Below, piece by piece: positions 44,788 through 48,440 of a stretch of DNA of 48,440 nucleotides (positions are counted from its first letter, which is position 1; each line of letters opens with the position of its first letter). This DNA is from Pseudobutyrivibrio sp. OR37 (lineage in GTDB: Bacteria; Bacillota; Clostridia; Lachnospirales; Lachnospiraceae). The DNA lies in contig NZ_FOQF01000028.1 in NCBI RefSeq assembly GCF_900113655.1, positions 1 to 48,440 on the forward strand, given 5' to 3'. The translations under genes and the position numbers were made by a program. Below the pieces are notes generated by a model. That model was given only the letters and a program-made list of their open reading frames with translations, did not search any database and was not told where the DNA came from.

Positions 44788-45948
44788 ATGGCAAGAGAGC
44801 AGGATCTGGCGGCCTCTAGAAAAGAGGAGCGACGGCGAAAAAAAATTAAAAAGCTTTTGAACTTTGACTATACCTTATTACTTATCGTTGTGTTTATTTT
44901 AGCCTTCGGGTTAGTTATGCTTTACAGCACATCAGCTTATGCAGCTACATTAAAAACAGGCCAATCTTCATTTTATTTAAAGAAACAGCTCTTTGCTGCT
45001 TGCCTCGGTTTTATGGGAATGTTTTTCACTACCAAAATCGATTATAGAAGATGGGCACATTTGACCTTTCCTTTTTATGTAATTTCTATATTTTTATGTA
45101 TAGCAGTTATTTTCGTAGGTTCAACTATTAACGGACAGTCTCGTTGGCTCAGCTTTGGTGGTATAAATGTACAGCCATCTGAAATTGGAAAGATATCGGT
45201 AATACTGTTACTTGCCAATCTTATAGATCGCTATCCAAAAGCCTTTCGCTCTCTTAAGGGAAATATTAAGGCACTAGGATTATATGCATGTCCTTTGGTT
45301 GCGGTAGTTGCCTACAACAATCTTTCGACAGCTATTATCATTTTGGGAATAGCCTTTGTTATGGCGTTTGTAGCTTCCCCTAAAAGCTGGTATTTCTTTG
45401 CGGCTTTTGGCTTTGCAGTTTTTGTAATTATAGCTTCCATTCCATTGGTAGGTTACCGTGCTGGGCGTATCCAGGCTTGGCTACATCCGGAGGATTACAT
45501 TAGTAGTACCGGCTATCAGACTCTTCAAGGCCTTTATGCCATAGGTAGCGGGGGCTTGTTTGGAAAAGGCTTAGGAGAAAGTATGCAAAAATACATTGTT
45601 CCAGAAGCACAGAATGATATGATTTTTTCTATTATATGTGAGGAGCTTGGTGTATTTGGAGTGGTCTGCGTTATACTTTTGTATATTCTGATGCTCTATA
45701 GACTTTTGTATATTGCTAATCATGCTAAGGATATGTTTGGTTCTTTCATTTGTATAGGAATTATGGCACATATTGCTATTCAGGTTATTTTGAATGTTGC
45801 AGTAGTTACCAACTCAATGCCAAATACAGGTGTAACATTGCCTCTCATAAGCTATGGTGGAACTTCAGTGGCTATTTTGCTTACGGAAATAGGTTTTGCT
45901 CTTAGTGTTTCTAAAAATATGGAGTTCAAGGAGGACGATTATGTCTAG
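44788..45948 (+). CDS. ftsW: SEDS peptidoglycan glycosyltransferase FtsW
   Basis: A 386-aa SEDS protein with about ten membrane segments after a very basic N-terminal tail (KEERRRKKIKK). Signature parts are LVMLYSTSAYAA, GINVQPSEIGKISVILLLA, ALGLYACPLVAVVAYNNLST, STGYQTLQGLYAIGSGGLFG, DMIFSIICEELGVFG and MPNTGVTLPLISYGGTSVAI. It polymerises lipid II at the septum together with the class B PBP two genes upstream. Called FtsW, not RodA, from its place in the division cluster. It overlaps ftsQ by 8 bp. The usual neighbours murD and murG are missing. Confidence 0.93.
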   Translation: MAREQDLAASRKEERRRKKIKKLLNFDYTLLLIVVFILAFGLVMLYSTSAYAATLKTGQSSFYLKKQLFAACLGFMGMFFTTKIDYRRWAHLTFPFYVISIFLCIAVIFVGSTINGQSRWLSFGGINVQPSEIGKISVILLLANLIDRYPKAFRSLKGNIKALGLYACPLVAVVAYNNLSTAIIILGIAFVMAFVASPKSWYFFAAFGFAVFVIIASIPLVGYRAGRIQAWLHPEDYISSTGYQTLQGLYAIGSGGLFGKGLGESMQKYIVPEAQNDMIFSIICEELGVFGVVCVILLYILMLYRLLYIANHAKDMFGSFICIGIMAHIAIQVILNVAVVTNSMPNTGVTLPLISYGGTSVAILLTEIGFALSVSKNMEFKEDDYV

Positions 45949-46702
45949 AAGACGTAGAAGACGAAGTATCGGAAGTCTTATCCTTGGATTAATCGAATTA
46001 ATATTGGCAATAGCTATATTAATTGCTATTGGCCTTGGGGCAGCATACTTTTTCTGCCCGTTAAAAAAGATTGAAGTTGAAGGTACTGATTTATACACAA
46101 AGGATGAAATAATCAATTACATTATCGATGATGAGTATTCCCATAATACCGTTTATGCATTCGTGAAAAACAAGCTTTTTCCTAAAGGGGATGCTGAATT
46201 CATTGAATCCTTTGATGTGTCTATAACAGGAGCTAATTCACTTACCATCACCTGTAATGAAAAGGCTATTTTAGGCTACATATTAACAGAAGATGGTAAA
46301 TACATATATTTTGATTATGATGGCAACATAGTAGAAATAAGCGAGACCTTTGTTGATAGAGGGTATATGCAAATAGATGGTGTATCTCTTGAGGAACCTC
46401 AGATTGGCAAGGCACTTCCTATTGGCGATGATGAAATGGGTTATCTGACATCACTGATTAAAATACTTCATAAGAATAGTTTGATGCCAAAAGTTATTTC
46501 TTATGATGCAAAAAATCATATTACAATAAGCTATGATACATACAGTATTTCATTGGGAAGCAGCTACCTCTTAGAGGAGAAGATTGATAGGATGCTTAGG
46601 ATACTTCCACAGATTGAAGGTTTATATGGTACACTACATCTAGAAAATTATTCGAACCAAAATACAGATATTGTATTCGAAAAAGAAGATGTTGTTGAAT
46701 AA
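45941..46702 (+). CDS. ftsQ: Division protein FtsQ/DivIB
   Basis: A 253-aa bitopic protein. ATG 45941 is chosen because AAGGAGG lies 5 nt upstream. It has a basic tail (MSRRRRRRSIGSL), one membrane segment (about 14-36), and a POTRA domain beginning FFCPLKKIEVEGTDLYTKDE, followed by the FtsQ beta domain (ITCNEKAILGYI, IYFDYDGNIVEIS, ILHKNSLMPKVIS). It links FtsL/DivIC-type proteins and the septal synthases. The gene overlaps ftsW and is followed by a 140-nt gap with a separate ftsZ promoter. Confidence 0.9.
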   Translation: MSRRRRRRSIGSLILGLIELILAIAILIAIGLGAAYFFCPLKKIEVEGTDLYTKDEIINYIIDDEYSHNTVYAFVKNKLFPKGDAEFIESFDVSITGANSLTITCNEKAILGYILTEDGKYIYFDYDGNIVEISETFVDRGYMQIDGVSLEEPQIGKALPIGDDEMGYLTSLIKILHKNSLMPKVISYDAKNHITISYDTYSISLGSSYLLEEKIDRMLRILPQIEGLYGTLHLENYSNQNTDIVFEKEDVVE

Positions 46703-46729
46703 ATAAATGGAATTTTTATTAAAAAACGG

Positions 46730-46756
46730 TTGCGAAATATAGTGAAAAAATATAAT
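46730..46756 (+). promoter_or_regulatory. Probable ftsZ promoter
   Basis: TTGCGA (46730-46735) and TATAAT (46751-46756) are separated by 15 nt. The leader of about 80 nt contains a small AACCTC/GAGGTT hairpin (46805-46820) directly before the AAAGGAGG site. Confidence 0.55.
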
Positions 46757-46842
46757 ATTATTAGTGTACATTTACGAGTATGCATTTGGTATTAGATATT
46801 TTGCAACCTCCCTTAGAGGTTTAATAAAAGGAGGATAAAGTT

Positions 46843-48057
46843 TTGATTAACATTACGACTGACGAGACAGGGGCTCCTGTTAGAATCATTGTTGTTGGTG
46901 TCGGCGGAGCTGGCAACAATGCAGTAAAGCGTATGGTTGAAGAGGGAATAGGGGGAGTTGAGTTCATCGGAATCAACACTGATAAGCAGGCACTTGATTT
47001 ATGCAAGGCGCCTACTCTTTTAGCTATAGGTGAAAAAACTACTGGTGGAAAAGGTGCTGGCGCCAATCCAGAAGTAGGTCAAAAGTCCGCAGAAGAGAGC
47101 GCAGAGGATATCTCATCAGCAATCAAAGGTGCTGATATGGTATTCATTACATGCGGAATGGGTGGCGGTACAGGTACTGGTGCAGCTCCTGTTGTTGCAA
47201 AGATTGCAAAGGAACAGGGCATCCTTACAGTTGGTATTGTTACTAAGCCTTTCCAGTTCGAAGGAAAGCCACGTATGAACAACGCTCTTAATGGTATTGA
47301 GAGATTAAAAGAAAATGTAGATACATTGATTGTTATCCCTAACCAGAAGCTTGTTGAAATCTGCAACAAGAGCATGGGTATTGGTGAGAGCTTTAGAATG
47401 GCTGATGGTGTTTTACATCAGGCTGTTCAGGGTATTACTGATCTTATTACTAAGAACTCACTTATCAACCTTGACTTCGCAGATGTTACTACAGTCATGA
47501 AGGATAAGGGCTTAGCACACGTAGGTATCGGTTCTGCTAAGGGAGATGAGAAGGCTCTTGAGGCTGTTAAGGCAGCTGTTGCTTCTCCACTTCTTGAGAC
47601 TAGCATCCAGGGTGCTACAGATGTCATCGTTAATATCTGTGGTGATGTTGGACTTAACGATGCTAACGAGGCTACATCATACGTACAGGATATGACAGGT
47701 GCAGATGCTAACATTATTCTTGGTATCACTGTTGATGAGTCTATGGATGATGAAGTTTCTGTTACAGTTATTGCTACAGGTCTTGGTGATCCAGCTCCAG
47801 CAGGCAGCTTCCGTAACACATCAGGTATGGTATATAATACACAGCCAAGACAGTCTAGCGCAGATATTCTTGGCAGCATGAATAGAGTGGCAGCTCCAGC
47901 AGGCCAGTCAGGCATTACAAATACACCACCTGTTGTTAACAGAACAGTGGTACAGAGCACAGTGCAGCGTCCATTGACACCTACAGTACCTACAGAAAGC
48001 ACAGTTCCTGAGCTTAATATCAAAATGCCAGATTTTATGAATTCAATTAAGAAATAG
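46843..48057 (+). CDS. ftsZ: Cell division GTPase FtsZ
   Basis: A 404-aa tubulin homologue that forms the Z ring. It begins at a TTG codon: AAAGGAGG lies 8 nt before it, [20 protein letters not shown] is the natural N-terminus, and the next in-frame Met is inside the GTPase core. GTP-binding parts are [23 protein letters not shown], the tubulin loop GGGTGTG (107-113) and [12 protein letters not shown] variable linker of about 85 residues ends in [17 protein letters not shown], the conserved C-terminal peptide (usually IPDFL-like), which binds FtsA/SepF/ZapA-type partners. There is no ftsA in the window. Strong terminator downstream. Confidence 0.97.
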   Translation: MINITTDETGAPVRIIVVGVGGAGNNAVKRMVEEGIGGVEFIGINTDKQALDLCKAPTLLAIGEKTTGGKGAGANPEVGQKSAEESAEDISSAIKGADMVFITCGMGGGTGTGAAPVVAKIAKEQGILTVGIVTKPFQFEGKPRMNNALNGIERLKENVDTLIVIPNQKLVEICNKSMGIGESFRMADGVLHQAVQGITDLITKNSLINLDFADVTTVMKDKGLAHVGIGSAKGDEKALEAVKAAVASPLLETSIQGATDVIVNICGDVGLNDANEATSYVQDMTGADANIILGITVDESMDDEVSVTVIATGLGDPAPAGSFRNTSGMVYNTQPRQSSADILGSMNRVAAPAGQSGITNTPPVVNRTVVQSTVQRPLTPTVPTESTVPELNIKMPDFMNSIKK

Positions 48058-48063
48058 ATTTTT

Positions 48064-48089
48064 AGCCCCATGTAGATGGGGCTTTTTTT
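48064..48089 (+). terminator. ftsZ terminator
   Basis: AGCCCCAT (48064-48071), GTAG and ATGGGGCT (48076-48083) form a perfect 8-bp stem followed by seven T, 7 nt after the ftsZ stop codon. Confidence 0.92.
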
Positions 48090-48127
48090 ACTTTATAGGA
48101 AATTTCTCCTTCGGAGAAATCTTGAAC

Positions 48128-48152
48128 TAAAAAGGCCCGCGCGGAGGCGGGC
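48128..48152 (-). terminator. Terminator of the minus-strand small ORF
   Basis: On the minus strand GCCCGC, CTCCGC and GCGGGC form a hairpin followed by CTTTTTAG, 21 nt downstream of the stop of the small ORF. It faces the ftsZ terminator, so the two transcription units converge. Confidence 0.8.
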
Positions 48153-48172
48153 ATGAAAACAAGAAGTATTAC

Positions 48173-48358
48173 TTAGAAGATATAAAAACCTTCTGCACCT
48201 ACTTCATCTTCTGGATCAAAATCATCATCTTCAAGGAAATAGTGCATATCTAATAAATGATCATCGCTCATAGCTTTGATGTCAGATGCCGTCATTCCTT
48301 CAGGTGGATTTTGGATATATTTAGTTCTTATTTCATCTACAGGATTGTTGTTACTAAT
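48173..48358 (-). CDS. Small acidic protein of unknown function, probable AUU start
   Basis: A 61-aa protein I do not recognise. The reading frame continues upstream to a GTG at 48394, but that codon has no ribosome binding site. In contrast GGAGGTGAT (a nine-base match to the anti-Shine-Dalgarno) ends 5 nt before ATT at 48358-48356, in frame, giving (M)SNNNPVDEIRTKYIQNPPEG onward. The C-terminal third is strongly acidic (FLEDDDFDPEDEVGAEGFY). A dedicated terminator downstream supports a real transcript. Alternatives are initiation at the GTG or at an internal ATG (EGMTAS). No function can be assigned. Confidence 0.6.
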   Translation of the reverse strand: MSNNNPVDEIRTKYIQNPPEGMTASDIKAMSDDHLLDMHYFLEDDDFDPEDEVGAEGFYIF

Positions 48359-48440
48359 AAGAATCACCTCCAAGCTTTTTAATGATTTTAACACTTGGAG
48401 AAAGATATAGGAACCTATCCAGCTTTAGCCCAAGCTCTTT

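Noticed and set aside
47427-48071. 214-codon open frame antisense to ftsZ
   Set aside because: It mirrors the codon bias of ftsZ, has no ribosome binding site and no recognisable protein features.
48102-48120. Stable UUCG tetraloop hairpin after ftsZ
   Set aside because: The pairing is ATTTCTC/GAGAAAT around CTTCG, so it is not a closed cUUCGg loop and no T-run follows; the terminator just upstream is sufficient.

Overview
The window looks like chromosomal DNA of a low-to-mid GC Firmicute, most likely a Lachnospiraceae-type clostridium (Butyrivibrio/Pseudobutyrivibrio-like; this is inference from gene content, strong GGAGG ribosome binding sites and codon style, not from a marker gene). It carries mostly housekeeping and envelope genes, plus one block of nested mobile elements.

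Layout. 1-165 is the 5' end of an IS1182-like transposase running off the left edge, followed by three hairpins and a promoter. 450-3036 holds two overlapping lipoprotein genes (Sel1 repeats; CapA/metallophosphatase-like). 3076-8455 is gpmI followed by a compact purC-purF-purB purine set. 8464-15763 is the most notable metabolic block: a UbiA-type prenyltransferase on the minus strand, divergent from a type II NADH dehydrogenase with a membrane extension, a polyprenyl diphosphate synthase, a lipoprotein with two FMN-binding repeats, an ApbE flavin transferase, a NusG-domain-II membrane protein and a Gx-transporter-like membrane protein. This is the gene set of the flavin-based extracellular electron transfer (EET) locus known from Listeria (dmkA, ndh2, dmkB, pplA, fmnB, eetA, eetB). 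gdhA follows, then two large cell-surface genes (a 1246-aa LRR/InlB-repeat protein and a 948-aa membrane-anchored protein of unknown function).

24114-29183 is a group IIC-like intron lying directly downstream of a perfect terminator hairpin. It has an intact reverse transcriptase and a recognisable domain V/VI. Its domain I is interrupted by an IS4-family element (terminal inverted repeats, 10-bp target duplication) and an IS110-family element (DEDD recombinase plus a probable bridge-RNA region). Beyond it, gltA (citrate synthase, minus) and pckA (PEP carboxykinase, plus) are divergent and sit at the oxaloacetate node. They are followed by a probable 6S RNA, a BrkB/YihY membrane protein, queA, pheS-pheT, a PilZ protein and lgt.

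39694-48057 is a reduced division/cell-wall (dcw) cluster: MraZ boxes, mraZ, rsmH, ftsL, a division PBP, mraY, ftsW, ftsQ/divIB and ftsZ. The mur ligases, murG and ftsA often found in such clusters are absent. The right edge holds a small minus-strand ORF that probably starts at an AUU codon. No CRISPR array, rRNA or tRNA gene was seen.
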